Assembly (NCBI GenBank): GCA_004321925.1
Contig: SCQH01000069.1
Location: forward strand, 1-38,296
DNA from: Nitrospirota bacterium
Lineage (GTDB): Bacteria > Nitrospirota > Thermodesulfovibrionia > Thermodesulfovibrionales > UBA6898
Direction of reading: 5' to 3'
DNA: 38,296 nt
Under the pieces are notes generated by a model that saw only the letters and a list, made by a program, of their open reading frames with translations, searched no databases and had not been told where the DNA came from. A program made the position numbers and the translations under genes. Shown here piece after piece: positions 8,436 through 19,981 of this stretch; within the stretch, counting starts at the first letter, position 1; each line of letters begins with the position of its first letter.

Positions 8436-9872
8436 AAAGATGAGCAGGAAAAAGGACCCCCTGTATGCGGTCATCCTGGCCGGGGGAAGCGGTACTCGTT
8501 TCTGGCCGTTAAGCAGAGAGGCCACACCCAAACAGCTGCTCCGCGTCTTCGGCGACAGGACCATGATCCAGCAGACGACCGGCCGTCTTGAGGGGCTCGT
8601 CCCTGACCGCAACATCTATATCGTCACCGGCCAGCGGTATGCATACGACATACGCAGGCAGATGGGAGAGGTCCTCGACGCCGAAAAACTGCATATACTC
8701 CTCGAACCCGAGGGCAGGAACACGGCCCCGGCCATCGGCCTCGCTGCGGTCCATATCAACCGGACGGACCCCGAGGCGGTCATGGTCGTCATGCCCTCTG
8801 ACCATGTGATACTGAACGACACGAAATTCAGGGAGGTCATCGCCGAGGCAGGCGGTCTTGCGGCCCGGGGATATCTGACCACCATCGGCATCGTCCCGAA
8901 CAGGCCCGAGACGGGATTCGGATATATCCAGAAAGGCGCCCCGATTCATAAGGCCCCCGGGGTCGCCAGCTTCAGGGTTAAGCGTTTTGTCGAGAAGCCC
9001 GACCTTTCTAAGGCAGAGACGTACCTGTCGTCAGGGAACTATTTCTGGAACAGCGGCATATTCATCTGGAGGGCCGCCGATATCCTGAAGGAGATCAAAA
9101 GACAGATGCCCGACCTGCACCGGGGGCTTGCACAGATAGCCGCTGCCATCGGGAAAAAGAACGAACAGGGAGTGACCGATTCCGTCTTTAAAACGCTCAG
9201 GTCCGTATCCATCGATTACGGCGTCATGGAGCATGCCCCGGAAGTTGCCGTCATCCCGGCCGAAATGGGCTGGAGCGATGTCGGAAGCTGGCGGGCGCTC
9301 GATGAGATCTCCGAAAAGGACGGCTCCGGCAACATCATCTCAGGCAATGTGATCGATATCCAGTCCCGGGACTCGATCATCCATGCCGGCAAGCGGCTCA
9401 TTGCGACCATCGGCCTCGATAATGTGGTTGTGGTCGATACCCCGGATGCCACCCTCATCTGCAGCAAGGAGCATACCCAGGATGTGAAAAAGATCGTTGA
9501 CGCACTCAGGGGGAAAGGCTCGGGGGAACTGCTGGAGCATGTCACCGTCAACAGGCCCTGGGGTTCATACACCGTGCTGGAGACCGGTGAGCGCTACAAG
9601 ATAAAAAAGATCGTCGTCAACCCCGGGGCCAAGCTGAGCTATCAGATGCACCATCACCGGAGCGAGCACTGGGTGGTCGTATCAGGGACCGCGCGCGTCA
9701 CCGTCGGAGACAGGACCTTCAATGTCCATCCGAATGAATCGACCTATGTCCCTGTTTCGCAGAAGCACCGGCTCGAAAATCCCGGGAAGATGCCCCTGCA
9801 GCTTATCGAGGTCCAGAGCGGCGATTATACGGACGAGGACGATATCGTCAGGTTCGACGACGACTATGGCAG

Positions 9873-9876
<4 letters not shown>
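8416..9876 (+). CDS. manC: Mannose-1-phosphate guanylyltransferase / mannose-6-phosphate isomerase
   Basis: 486 residues, the length of bifunctional type II enzymes (AlgA/ManC). The N-terminal nucleotidyltransferase has the signature GGSGTRFWPLSRE (residues 23-35) and FVEKP. The C-terminal cupin isomerase domain begins near RPWGSYTVLE and contains the metal-binding pattern QMHHHRSEHW. It makes GDP-mannose from mannose-1-phosphate and interconverts fructose-6-phosphate and mannose-6-phosphate. The ATG at 8416 lies inside the end of the epimerase gene (20-bp overlap) with AGGATGG before it; an in-frame ATG at 8440 has no ribosome site. Its stop overlaps the next start by 4 bp. Confidence 0.96.
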
Positions 9877-12226
<2,350 letters not shown>

Positions 12227-12239
12227 AAGAAGCCGCTTC

Positions 12240-13856
12240 TTACCCCCTGGCCAGCATCCGCGCGAGAAGCGTCTGCAATTGATCGATATGGAAGGGCTTC
12301 TGAATAAATGCCCCGATCCCGGAGCCTGCATAACGCTCGGAAAGTTCCTGTTCACTATACCCGCTCGACAGGATAACCCTGATATCGGGCCTGATCTGCC
12401 TCAGCTTCTCAAAGGCGGCCAGACCATCCATCCGGGGCATCGTCAGGTCAAGCAGGACCAGGTCAATGCTCCCTGAACTTTCCTGAAAGATCCTGACCGC
12501 CTCCTCCCCGTCCTTTGCCGTGAGCACCCGGCAGCCAAGGCTCTCCACTATAGCCGTGCAGATATTGAGGACCATTTCCTCGTCATCGGCGATCAGGACC
12601 GTTCCGCTGAGGGCCGGCCGGGGGTCAGTACGTTTATTCACCGGGGAAGCGGCCGGCTGCGGCGCTTCAGCAGAGGCCGGGAACAGAAGAGGGAGCAGGA
12701 CCCTCACCGACGTCCCGTTGCCGGGTTCAGTCTCGACCATGATCGCCCCGCTGTGGCCCTTGACGATACCCAGCACCGCTGACATTCCCAGCCCCCTTCC
12801 GGTGAATTTGGTGCTGAAGAACGGATCAAAAAGCCTCTGCAGCGTTTCATCCTCCATGCCGTCCCCGGTGTCGGTCACCTCCAGCATCAGATAACGGCCG
12901 GGTGCAGGCTTCTTTTCAATGCGACTGCGGCTGAGTCCTGTCTGGTCGTAGTCCCTCAGACCGGTGGTGATGGTGATGACCCCCGGCCTCTCCCCGAGCG
13001 CCTCGGAGGCGTTGATGATCAGGTTCATGACGACCTGCTGGATCTGGGCAGCGTCGGCAAGAACAGGGGGCAGCGTCTTATCGAGCAGAAGGTTCAGCGT
13101 CACGGTCTTTGAGGTGGCGATCTTCAGCAGATTAACATTCTCGGTCACCAGGCTGTTCAGGTCGATCTCCTCGACCTCGAACCGGCCCCTGCCCGAATAC
13201 GCGAGCATCTGCCCGGTGAGGTCGGCTGCGCGTCTGCCGGCACGGACAGCCTCCTCGATGCCGGCGCGGGCCTCAGAAACAGGGGGGAGTTTCAGGAGCG
13301 ACATCTCCAGATTGCCGAGCATGGCCATGAGCAGGTTGTTGAAGTCATGGGCAATGCCGCCGGCAAGGATCCCCAGGCTCTCAAGCTTCTGGGCATGCAG
13401 CAGTCTGCGCTCCATATCAAGTCTTTCAGCCTCAGCCTGCTTTCGCTCGGTAATATCGGCGATGATACCGACGAGGGCCTTCAGGCTCCCCTCTGCGCTC
13501 TCAAGCCGCCTGCCTGAAAGATACCCCCAGAAATCGCTCCCGTCAGCCCGTACATAATGGCGTTCGGTCGAGACCGCTTGTATCTCTCCCTTGATGAGCC
13601 GGCGCATGCGGTCGTCGCCGACGCTCTTTTCTGATTCATGAAGGTGTTCGGGATAGGAGGTGCCGATAAGCTCCTCAAGGGTCATCCCGAACATCTCCGC
13701 CATCCGGGTATTCGCGAATACGATCGTGCCCTGGGGGTTGACGAGAATGATGCCTGCCTGGGATGTGTCGAAAATGACGCGGAGTGCATCTTCAGCCAGA
13801 TCGCTGCCGGTGATGTCTGTCAGGTCCCTGTTCTTACGGCCATCCTTGTGTATCAT
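12240..13856 (-). CDS. PAS-containing hybrid sensor histidine kinase with C-terminal receiver
   Basis: 538 residues. Order: PAS domain (about 22-115) with PAC end (ADITERKQAEAE, ~133-144); HisKA with phosphoacceptor H170 in GGIAHDFNN; HATPase with N-box VVMNLIINASEAL, G1 DTGDGM and G2 GRGLGMS; then a receiver domain with IADDEE, phosphoacceptor Asp near 470 (LLDLTMPRMDG) and the KPF lysine. No membrane helix is seen, so it is a cytoplasmic sensor. It starts 16 bp after the stop of the 1232-residue exported protein and is likely co-transcribed. No DNA-binding response regulator lies nearby, so the phosphorelay partner is unknown. Confidence 0.93.
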   Translation of the reverse strand: MIHKDGRKNRDLTDITGSDLAEDALRVIFDTSQAGIILVNPQGTIVFANTRMAEMFGMTLEELIGTSYPEHLHESEKSVGDDRMRRLIKGEIQAVSTERHYVRADGSDFWGYLSGRRLESAEGSLKALVGIIADITERKQAEAERLDMERRLLHAQKLESLGILAGGIAHDFNNLLMAMLGNLEMSLLKLPPVSEARAGIEEAVRAGRRAADLTGQMLAYSGRGRFEVEEIDLNSLVTENVNLLKIATSKTVTLNLLLDKTLPPVLADAAQIQQVVMNLIINASEALGERPGVITITTGLRDYDQTGLSRSRIEKKPAPGRYLMLEVTDTGDGMEDETLQRLFDPFFSTKFTGRGLGMSAVLGIVKGHSGAIMVETEPGNGTSVRVLLPLLFPASAEAPQPAASPVNKRTDPRPALSGTVLIADDEEMVLNICTAIVESLGCRVLTAKDGEEAVRIFQESSGSIDLVLLDLTMPRMDGLAAFEKLRQIRPDIRVILSSGYSEQELSERYAGSGIGAFIQKPFHIDQLQTLLARMLARG

Positions 13857-13872
13857 ATCCCCGGTATCCCGC

Positions 13873-16800
13873 TCATCTCAGGCCTGTCGTGCAGAGCAGT
13901 TTTTCCTCCACGGTAAAGGTCACCACGGGATACCTGCCGGAGATATCGCCGGCAAGATAGGGCCAGCTGCAGTTCGCCAGCTTCTGTCCATTCCGGCCCG
14001 CGATGAACCTAATCTGGCCGTCACCTGAGCCTATCTTCAGGCTGGGAGTCCTCTTCTTTCCGGGTGCCAGCTTATTCTTCGGGCTGAAATTCTCCAGCTT
14101 CTCGGCGAAAATATGGACGTCCGCATTTGACGTGTTCTTGAGGATGGCCTGCAGGGTCAGTTGGCCTGATGAGGCAACGTTGTCCGTTCCTGTCCGCGGA
14201 TCAGCGGGAGGGGCCTTTGGCGGCGTATATGGCTTTTCTCCCTGATGGCCCCCGGAGTTCACCCCTTTGTTATTCGGCCAGTTGGTCCAGCCCTTTGTCC
14301 GGCTGCCGCTATCAGCCGGAGGATGTCCCGGAGTATAAACAGGAGGATATGCAGGGGGGTACTGGTTGCCGATCGTGCTGATACCCTGTTGCGGAGGAGT
14401 CTTTCCTATATAGGTATCCGGCTGGGAAACAGGCGTGGTCTGCGTACCGGCATTCTTCTTACCGGGACCGGACTGAAACTCGTCACCATGTTTTATGACA
14501 CTGTCCAGATCGACAGGGTTGTCCTTCGTTGTCTTTATGTTCGGGTCATTGAAAATATTGTACCCGCCGTCAGACGGGGGGGTCTTCTTCGGAGGCCTGG
14601 CCGGCGGCTGGGGAGGTGAAGGTATGTTGTCGACCGGAGGTTTCCTGACCGAGGTGACCGTTGACTGACCGACCGTGATCGTCACTGAACCTGATGCCCT
14701 CTTCCCGTCAGCATCCGAAACCTCCGCCGTGATCGTCTGAAGACCGGGCTTTTTCGCCCTGAACAGGATATTCGCCCCCTCACCTTTTACCGCACCCGAC
14801 CATCTGATCCTATACGACGGCCGCCCGCCCGAGACCGATGCGGTGACATAGGCATGCTCTCCCGGGGAGAGCATGCTCCTTTCGGCCATGACCGTGATAT
14901 CCAGCCTTGCGGCAGAGGGAGGACTCGCCGGCGGTTTTATTGCCGGCCCGGTCCCGGTCTCCACCGTAAGGTCGATACGTCCGGCAGCACTCTTCCCTTT
15001 TGAATCGTTCACGACTATTTCCAGGGGATGTGTCCCGGTGATCTTTGCCCTTAACGAGGTGGGTGTCTGGCCGGAGCCCGTGATCCCTCCATTGATAACA
15101 TCAAAGCCCCAATAGCCTCTGTACGTAAATGAGTAAGGGGGACTGCCCCCGGTTATCGCAGGGACAACCGTAATGGTCTCTCCCATTTTCATGAGCGTTT
15201 TGGAAGCCCGGATCGAAACTGCCAGCGGAGGGCCCTGCGCAGCGATCCCTTCCTGTGCGATCTCAAGGGCCTTTTCGGCCACTTCGCGCTCGCAATCGCA
15301 GAGCCCCTTTCTCTCAAGAACTTTCTTGGCCATATCGGCAATGGACTGATCGCTGAGTCCCGGACCGGCCTTGTTTATCGTATAGGACTCGAGCCGGGAT
15401 GCTGTTTCACTGAGCCCCGGCTGATTGCGGCATGCCCGCCGGGAATTTTCCAGTTCCAGAAGCAGTTTCAGCCTCAGTGAATCCTTTTCAGGGATCGGGA
15501 GATATTCGCGCTCCATGATGGTCCTCCCGTCATCCAGCACCCTCCCCGGCTGCATATTTCCGGTCGCAATACGAAAGCTCTTGTTCAGCGGTTCTATTTT
15601 TCCGTCAAAAAGCCTTTGGCACTCGCAGGACCTTTTCGCCTTAATGAGTGAAAAGCAGTCCCCGCTCAGAGACTTGATCTGGTTCCATTCCTTTTCCCAC
15701 TTGACAACCTTTGCCAGGTTCTCTTGCACCTGCTGATTCTTTTCGTCAAGTCTTGTTGTACGCTCAAGAAGCCTTCGTGACGTACCGAACTCCAGGGACG
15801 GGACAAAAGAGAGCGCAAGGTTGGTCAACCTCCAGGGCAGCGAGCCCGGGATGACCGCTTTGGCTTTTGATTCAAGCGGAGGGTGCATCTCGGCCGCGGA
15901 CTTTGTATACGCCGCAGCCTTGTCCAGATCTCCCTCGGCAAGCTTCCTCTCGACCCGCTCCTTCTGCGTCTCAGGAGCGCCTTTTTCGCCCTTCTTTCCC
16001 TGCCCCAGCCCGGGCAGGCCGGTCCAGAAGTCCTCGACCAGGTCCCGTGCCTTCTGGATGAGCTTTTCAGCCCATTGTCTGTTCATCTCTGACACCGGCT
16101 TGCGGCAACTTTCCGCGTCCGCCCCGACAGCAGCTGCTGAGCTCTTGAAGCATCCTCCCGAGGTGATCATCCCCACGGTCCATTTGCCCCCGATGACCCC
16201 GGAGCAGACACAGCCTTCCGCAGCATCATACGACGCACCGCCTCCCACACCGGAGTTGCAGGAGCATCTGCAGAGGTCTCCTAATAGCGAGGACTTTTCC
16301 TTGTCAACGAGAGAAGAACAGTCCTTTAATGCTGACTTTTCCTTTTTGTCCTTCTCTTCGTCACAGGCCTTCACGATCCTGTCGGCCTCATCGCGGAGAC
16401 GGGTCATCTCGGCGACAGCATCCTCTATAGGGAGAGCTTTTACGCCGAGCTGCTCCATAACAGCCTGCAGCTTCATTTCAAGCCTGCTGATCTGTTCCTG
16501 GGCGGTTGTCTGATAGGCAGGGAGTTTTCTCAGCCCGGCCAGCTCTTTCTCAAGCTTATCCTTTTCGTAATACAGCTGCGGATTGTTCGGGTTGTCGGTT
16601 TCGGTGTTCAGGGTTTTCAGGTCGAAATAAGGTTCATCCAGAAGGTCATTATAGTTGTTGATGGACGTTTCAATTTCCGACTGCCTTTTTTCGATACTGC
16701 CGATCCGCTGTGAGATCTCCTGGAGCTTCGGCTCAAGCCTGCTGAGCTGCTCCAGGGCGGTCGTCTGATAGGCAGGGAGCTTTCTCAGGCCCTCTATCTC

Positions 16801-17571
16801 TTTTTCGAGTTTATCCTTCTCGAAATAGAGATTGCCCGCGTTCAGGCCCGCCTTTTCAGCCCGCAGCTTTTCAATTGCCTCATTTGCAGCTTTCTCTCTC
16901 CCGGGACGCGCCTCCGCAGACTTCGGTTTTATTTCACCGTAATAATTAAGGAACTCGTTTGCAGCTGCCTTCATCTTAACGGCAGTCTCTTTCTGTTCGC
17001 ATGGAGCAGCTGATCTCTTTGACTCCAGCTCCTTTTTTGCGTTGTTGGCCCACCGGTAATTATCCGCCAGTGTGCGGGAATAGGCCTCCCGCTCAAGGTC
17101 ATTCTTTGATCGTATGGCTGTGCCGAGGATTCCCTGCCCTGCATGGATAAGTTCATGCCGCAGGGTACCGGCAATGGCGGCCCGGCCGCCGGGTATGACA
17201 TTGCCGCGGATATCGATGACGCTCAGGCCGAAATGCTCGGGAAGATGTATCGTGCCAAGCCGGTGGTAGGTCTCATTTCCTTCAAAGACCACGTTGCCCT
17301 GATTGTAATATTCCCTGAGGGTATTGGCAGTGCTGGTGTTCCCGTTTTCATTATAGAACTTTATCAGCTCGTCGATCGCTTTTTTATTCCTTGCCTCAAA
17401 CGAGAGGGCCGAGTCTGATGGCCTGGCCGGTCTTGCCCCTGGCTGCTGCTCTGCCAAGGCTGTGTCGGTGCTGTATAAGCAGATAACGAAGAGAACTACA
17501 GGAAGAAATACCGTCAGGACTCCGGTAAGGTGGTGAAGGGACAGCTGTATTTCCCTGCTTTTTTCAGACAT
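13873..17571 (-). CDS. Large exported protein with HExxH metalloprotease motif, coiled coil and Ig-like domains
   Basis: 1232 residues, not recognised as a named family. Seen in order: N-terminal export or anchor helix (about 17-40, ending ALA-E); a possible zincin domain with HELIH (139-143) and a downstream acidic stretch with E160, E162 and D170 that could supply the third zinc ligand; charged coiled coil with two 39-residue repeats (248-286, 333-371); a Cys cluster (C434, 436, 438, 454, 456, 474, 489); more helix; two Ig/PKD-like beta domains (about 775-865 and 885-965); a Pro/Gly-rich linker (about 970-1130); and a C-terminal beta-rich domain. Probably periplasmic or surface-located. The protease activity is inferred from the motif only. 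It precedes a hybrid kinase gene by 16 bp. Confidence 0.8.
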   Translation of the reverse strand: MSEKSREIQLSLHHLTGVLTVFLPVVLFVICLYSTDTALAEQQPGARPARPSDSALSFEARNKKAIDELIKFYNENGNTSTANTLREYYNQGNVVFEGNETYHRLGTIHLPEHFGLSVIDIRGNVIPGGRAAIAGTLRHELIHAGQGILGTAIRSKNDLEREAYSRTLADNYRWANNAKKELESKRSAAPCEQKETAVKMKAAANEFLNYYGEIKPKSAEARPGREKAANEAIEKLRAEKAGLNAGNLYFEKDKLEKEIEGLRKLPAYQTTALEQLSRLEPKLQEISQRIGSIEKRQSEIETSINNYNDLLDEPYFDLKTLNTETDNPNNPQLYYEKDKLEKELAGLRKLPAYQTTAQEQISRLEMKLQAVMEQLGVKALPIEDAVAEMTRLRDEADRIVKACDEEKDKKEKSALKDCSSLVDKEKSSLLGDLCRCSCNSGVGGGASYDAAEGCVCSGVIGGKWTVGMITSGGCFKSSAAAVGADAESCRKPVSEMNRQWAEKLIQKARDLVEDFWTGLPGLGQGKKGEKGAPETQKERVERKLAEGDLDKAAAYTKSAAEMHPPLESKAKAVIPGSLPWRLTNLALSFVPSLEFGTSRRLLERTTRLDEKNQQVQENLAKVVKWEKEWNQIKSLSGDCFSLIKAKRSCECQRLFDGKIEPLNKSFRIATGNMQPGRVLDDGRTIMEREYLPIPEKDSLRLKLLLELENSRRACRNQPGLSETASRLESYTINKAGPGLSDQSIADMAKKVLERKGLCDCEREVAEKALEIAQEGIAAQGPPLAVSIRASKTLMKMGETITVVPAITGGSPPYSFTYRGYWGFDVINGGITGSGQTPTSLRAKITGTHPLEIVVNDSKGKSAAGRIDLTVETGTGPAIKPPASPPSAARLDITVMAERSMLSPGEHAYVTASVSGGRPSYRIRWSGAVKGEGANILFRAKKPGLQTITAEVSDADGKRASGSVTITVGQSTVTSVRKPPVDNIPSPPQPPARPPKKTPPSDGGYNIFNDPNIKTTKDNPVDLDSVIKHGDEFQSGPGKKNAGTQTTPVSQPDTYIGKTPPQQGISTIGNQYPPAYPPVYTPGHPPADSGSRTKGWTNWPNNKGVNSGGHQGEKPYTPPKAPPADPRTGTDNVASSGQLTLQAILKNTSNADVHIFAEKLENFSPKNKLAPGKKRTPSLKIGSGDGQIRFIAGRNGQKLANCSWPYLAGDISGRYPVVTFTVEEKLLCTTGLR
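16459..16575 (-). repeat. Second copy of the 39-residue coiled-coil repeat
   Basis: Encodes residues 333-371 (EKDKL..LRKLPAYQTTA..) of the 1232-residue protein, nearly the same as residues 248-286 encoded at 16714-16830. Confidence 0.8.
16714..16830 (-). repeat. First copy of the 39-residue coiled-coil repeat
   Basis: Encodes residues 248-286. The shared core LRKLPAYQTTA is identical in both copies, and flanking positions differ mostly conservatively, indicating an internal duplication. Confidence 0.8.
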
Positions 17572-17844
17572 TCTCTATGCTCCCCCTGACAGAACCCGTC
17601 TTACAGGAATTATATCAGAATCACCTTTTGTTAGTGAATGATAAAATGCGGGGTCAGGGCCCCACCGTGGCACTACCCGGCACCTTCTGCGCTTTCCGTC
17701 CTATAAAAAAAAATTATAGAGATATTAGCCTTTTATGTGTTAGATTATCGGTATCCGGGTATAAAATTCAGCTGATCTCATGGCATACTACAAAGGCTGC
17801 AATAATCGCATGAGCGATGAGATATCATAGATGAGGAGCAAGCA

Positions 17845-19941
17845 ATGTCAGGTGCGTCAACCATAGAAAAGAAAGGGTCACATCGTGAACGCGCGGCCGC
17901 TCTGAAAGAGACGAGGCCCTATTCCCCATGCCGGGCAGCATGCCCGGTCAACACGGATGTACAGGCGTATGTCGGGTTCATTGCCCAGGGGCGCTATAAC
18001 GAGGCCTTTGAAGTGATCCACTCGGTGAACCCGATCGCCTCGGTCTGCTCGATGATCTGCCACCACCCCTGCGAACGGGCCTGCAGGCGCTGCGGCGTGG
18101 ACGAGCCCCTCGCGGTCCGGCCCCTGAAGCGGTTTGCCCTGGAACAGTCGACCGAATACCGCAGGAACAAACGGCATCTTATCGAAAAGACCAAGGGCAA
18201 GAGCGTTGCGGTCATCGGGTCGGGCCCGTCCGGGCTGACCTCGGCAAACGACCTTGCCGATCTCGGGTATCAGGTCACCATCTATGAACGCCACCCTGTC
18301 CTGGGCGGCATGCTCGCTGCAGCAATACCGCCGTACCGTCTTCCGCGTGAGGCCCTCAAAGAGGATATTGACGATGTGGTCTCCAAGGGCATCGAGGTCA
18401 GGACCGGCGTTGAGATCGGCAAAGACATCTCCCTGGATGAGATCACCTCAAAGCATGATGCCGTACTGATAGCCATCGGCCTTTCCCTCAGCCGCTCCCT
18501 GAACATTCCGGGGGTTGAAGGGCCGGGGGTCCTGCTGGCGATCCCTTTCCTTGAAGACGTCGCCTTCGACAGAAAGCCGGATCTGGGAAAGAAGGTCCTG
18601 GTCATCGGCGGCGGCAACGTCGCGATGGACGTTGCCCGTTCCGCGCGCCGTCTCGGCGTAAAGGAAGTCGAGATGGTCTGCCTCGAAGGCGCCGACGAGA
18701 TGCCTGCCTGGAAATGGGAAGTGGAGGAGGCGGTTGAAGAGGGCATCACGATCTCGCACCGCTGGGGGCCGAAGGCCGTCAGGCGCGAGGACGGCAGGGT
18801 CAAGGGGCTTGAGGTGGTAAAGGTCCTCTCGGTCTTTGACGCTGAGCGGCGTTTCAGCCCGACCTTTGACAATGCAAACACAAAACTGATCGAGGCGGAT
18901 ACGATCATCATAACGATCGGCCAGATGTCCAATATATCCTTTCTCAAAGACAGCAAGGTCAAGGTCGATGAACGCGGCCGGGTCCAATGGGACCCCAAGA
19001 CCCAGATGAGCAGCGCTCCGGGCGTCTTCGTCTCGGGCGAGGTGGTCACCGGCCCCGGCTCTGCAATTGCTGCCGCTGCAAGCGGCCACCGCTCGGCAAT
19101 GGCCATTCACCTGTACCTTCAGGGAGAGCAGATCGAGGGCAGCCTGCCGACCTATGAGAAAGAAAAGATCGCCGACATGCCTGCAACCGTCGCCGAAAAG
19201 ATCGCCCGTGAGCCGCGGATGAAGATCCTGCATCTCGAACCTGAAAAACGCTGCAATACCTTTGAAGCCTTCGAATACGGCTATGATGAAGAGGCTGCCC
19301 TGAAGGAAGCCGGTCGTTGCAGGGGCTGCGGCGGCGGCGCTGTGGTCGATAAGAATAAATGCATGGCCTGTCTCACCTGCCAGAGGATCTGCCCGTACGG
19401 CGCCCCGGTGGTGACCGCATGGTCCGAGATACGGCCTGAATATTGCCAGGCCTGCGGGCTCTGCGCCCCGGAATGTCCGGGAGGGGCGATCAGCATGGTG
19501 AGCTACGATGTCCGGGAATTCCGCGAGACATTGCCGGCGATCGTGGGCAGCGTGGATCCGAACCGGAAGGAGCCGGTCATTGTGGCCTTCCTCTGCACAC
19601 ATCATCTGGGCACGGCCGGGTTCAACCTCCCTGACCATGTACGCAAGGTGCCGGTGCACTGCACCAGCCGCATCGACACGAACGACCTATTGAAGGCCTT
19701 TGAATGCGGCGCGGACGGTGTAGCTGTCGTACGCTGCCCGGGTTCTTCCTGCAAATACAAGGGGATCGAAAACCGGGTCGCTGCCCGCGTCGGCCAGGCA
19801 AAAAAACTTATCGGCATGCTTGGCATGGAGGCCGGCCGCATAGAGCTTCTGACTACGGACGCAGAAAGCGGAAGTCCCTACACCGCGGTCTGCGCCGGTT
19901 TTGCCGACCGGATAAAGCAGCTCGGGTTACGGAGTAAATAA
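17845..19941 (+). CDS. GltD-like flavoprotein fused to two 4Fe-4S sites and an MvhD domain
   Basis: 698 residues; GAGGAG ribosome site before the ATG. Order: N-terminal Cys-rich Fer4_20-type domain (CRAACPVNTDVQAY; CSMICHHPCERACRRCG); FAD-binding Rossmann AVIGSGPSGLTSA (~residue 120); a second dinucleotide fold VLVIGGGNVAMDVARSA (~250); two 4Fe-4S motifs CMACLTCQRICP and CQACGLCAPECP (~505-545); and a C-terminal MvhD/FlpD domain (~570-698, VRCPGSSCKYKG). GltD-like units take electrons from NAD(P)H; MvhD passes electrons to Hdr- or Met-type partners. Being directly upstream of metV and metF, it probably feeds methylene-THF reduction. Direction and donor are inference. Confidence 0.9.
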   Translation: MSGASTIEKKGSHRERAAALKETRPYSPCRAACPVNTDVQAYVGFIAQGRYNEAFEVIHSVNPIASVCSMICHHPCERACRRCGVDEPLAVRPLKRFALEQSTEYRRNKRHLIEKTKGKSVAVIGSGPSGLTSANDLADLGYQVTIYERHPVLGGMLAAAIPPYRLPREALKEDIDDVVSKGIEVRTGVEIGKDISLDEITSKHDAVLIAIGLSLSRSLNIPGVEGPGVLLAIPFLEDVAFDRKPDLGKKVLVIGGGNVAMDVARSARRLGVKEVEMVCLEGADEMPAWKWEVEEAVEEGITISHRWGPKAVRREDGRVKGLEVVKVLSVFDAERRFSPTFDNANTKLIEADTIIITIGQMSNISFLKDSKVKVDERGRVQWDPKTQMSSAPGVFVSGEVVTGPGSAIAAAASGHRSAMAIHLYLQGEQIEGSLPTYEKEKIADMPATVAEKIAREPRMKILHLEPEKRCNTFEAFEYGYDEEAALKEAGRCRGCGGGAVVDKNKCMACLTCQRICPYGAPVVTAWSEIRPEYCQACGLCAPECPGGAISMVSYDVREFRETLPAIVGSVDPNRKEPVIVAFLCTHHLGTAGFNLPDHVRKVPVHCTSRIDTNDLLKAFECGADGVAVVRCPGSSCKYKGIENRVAARVGQAKKLIGMLGMEAGRIELLTTDAESGSPYTAVCAGFADRIKQLGLRSK

Positions 19942-19981
19942 CAATGGTTCATCATAAACTGATACAAAGGAGTAAAGGACT

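Noticed and set aside
7350-8615. 421-codon open frame on the minus strand
   Set aside because: It lies wholly opposite the epimerase and start of manC, has no ribosome site and a low-complexity translation; a shadow of GC-rich coding DNA.
17577-17813. 78-codon frame in the intergenic region before the GltD/MvhD gene
   Set aside because: No ribosome site or recognisable features; the region is AT-rich and holds the leader of the downstream gene.
18448-19659. 403-codon open frame on the minus strand
   Set aside because: Antisense to the well-supported GltD/MvhD fusion; translation is His- and Asp-rich without motifs.
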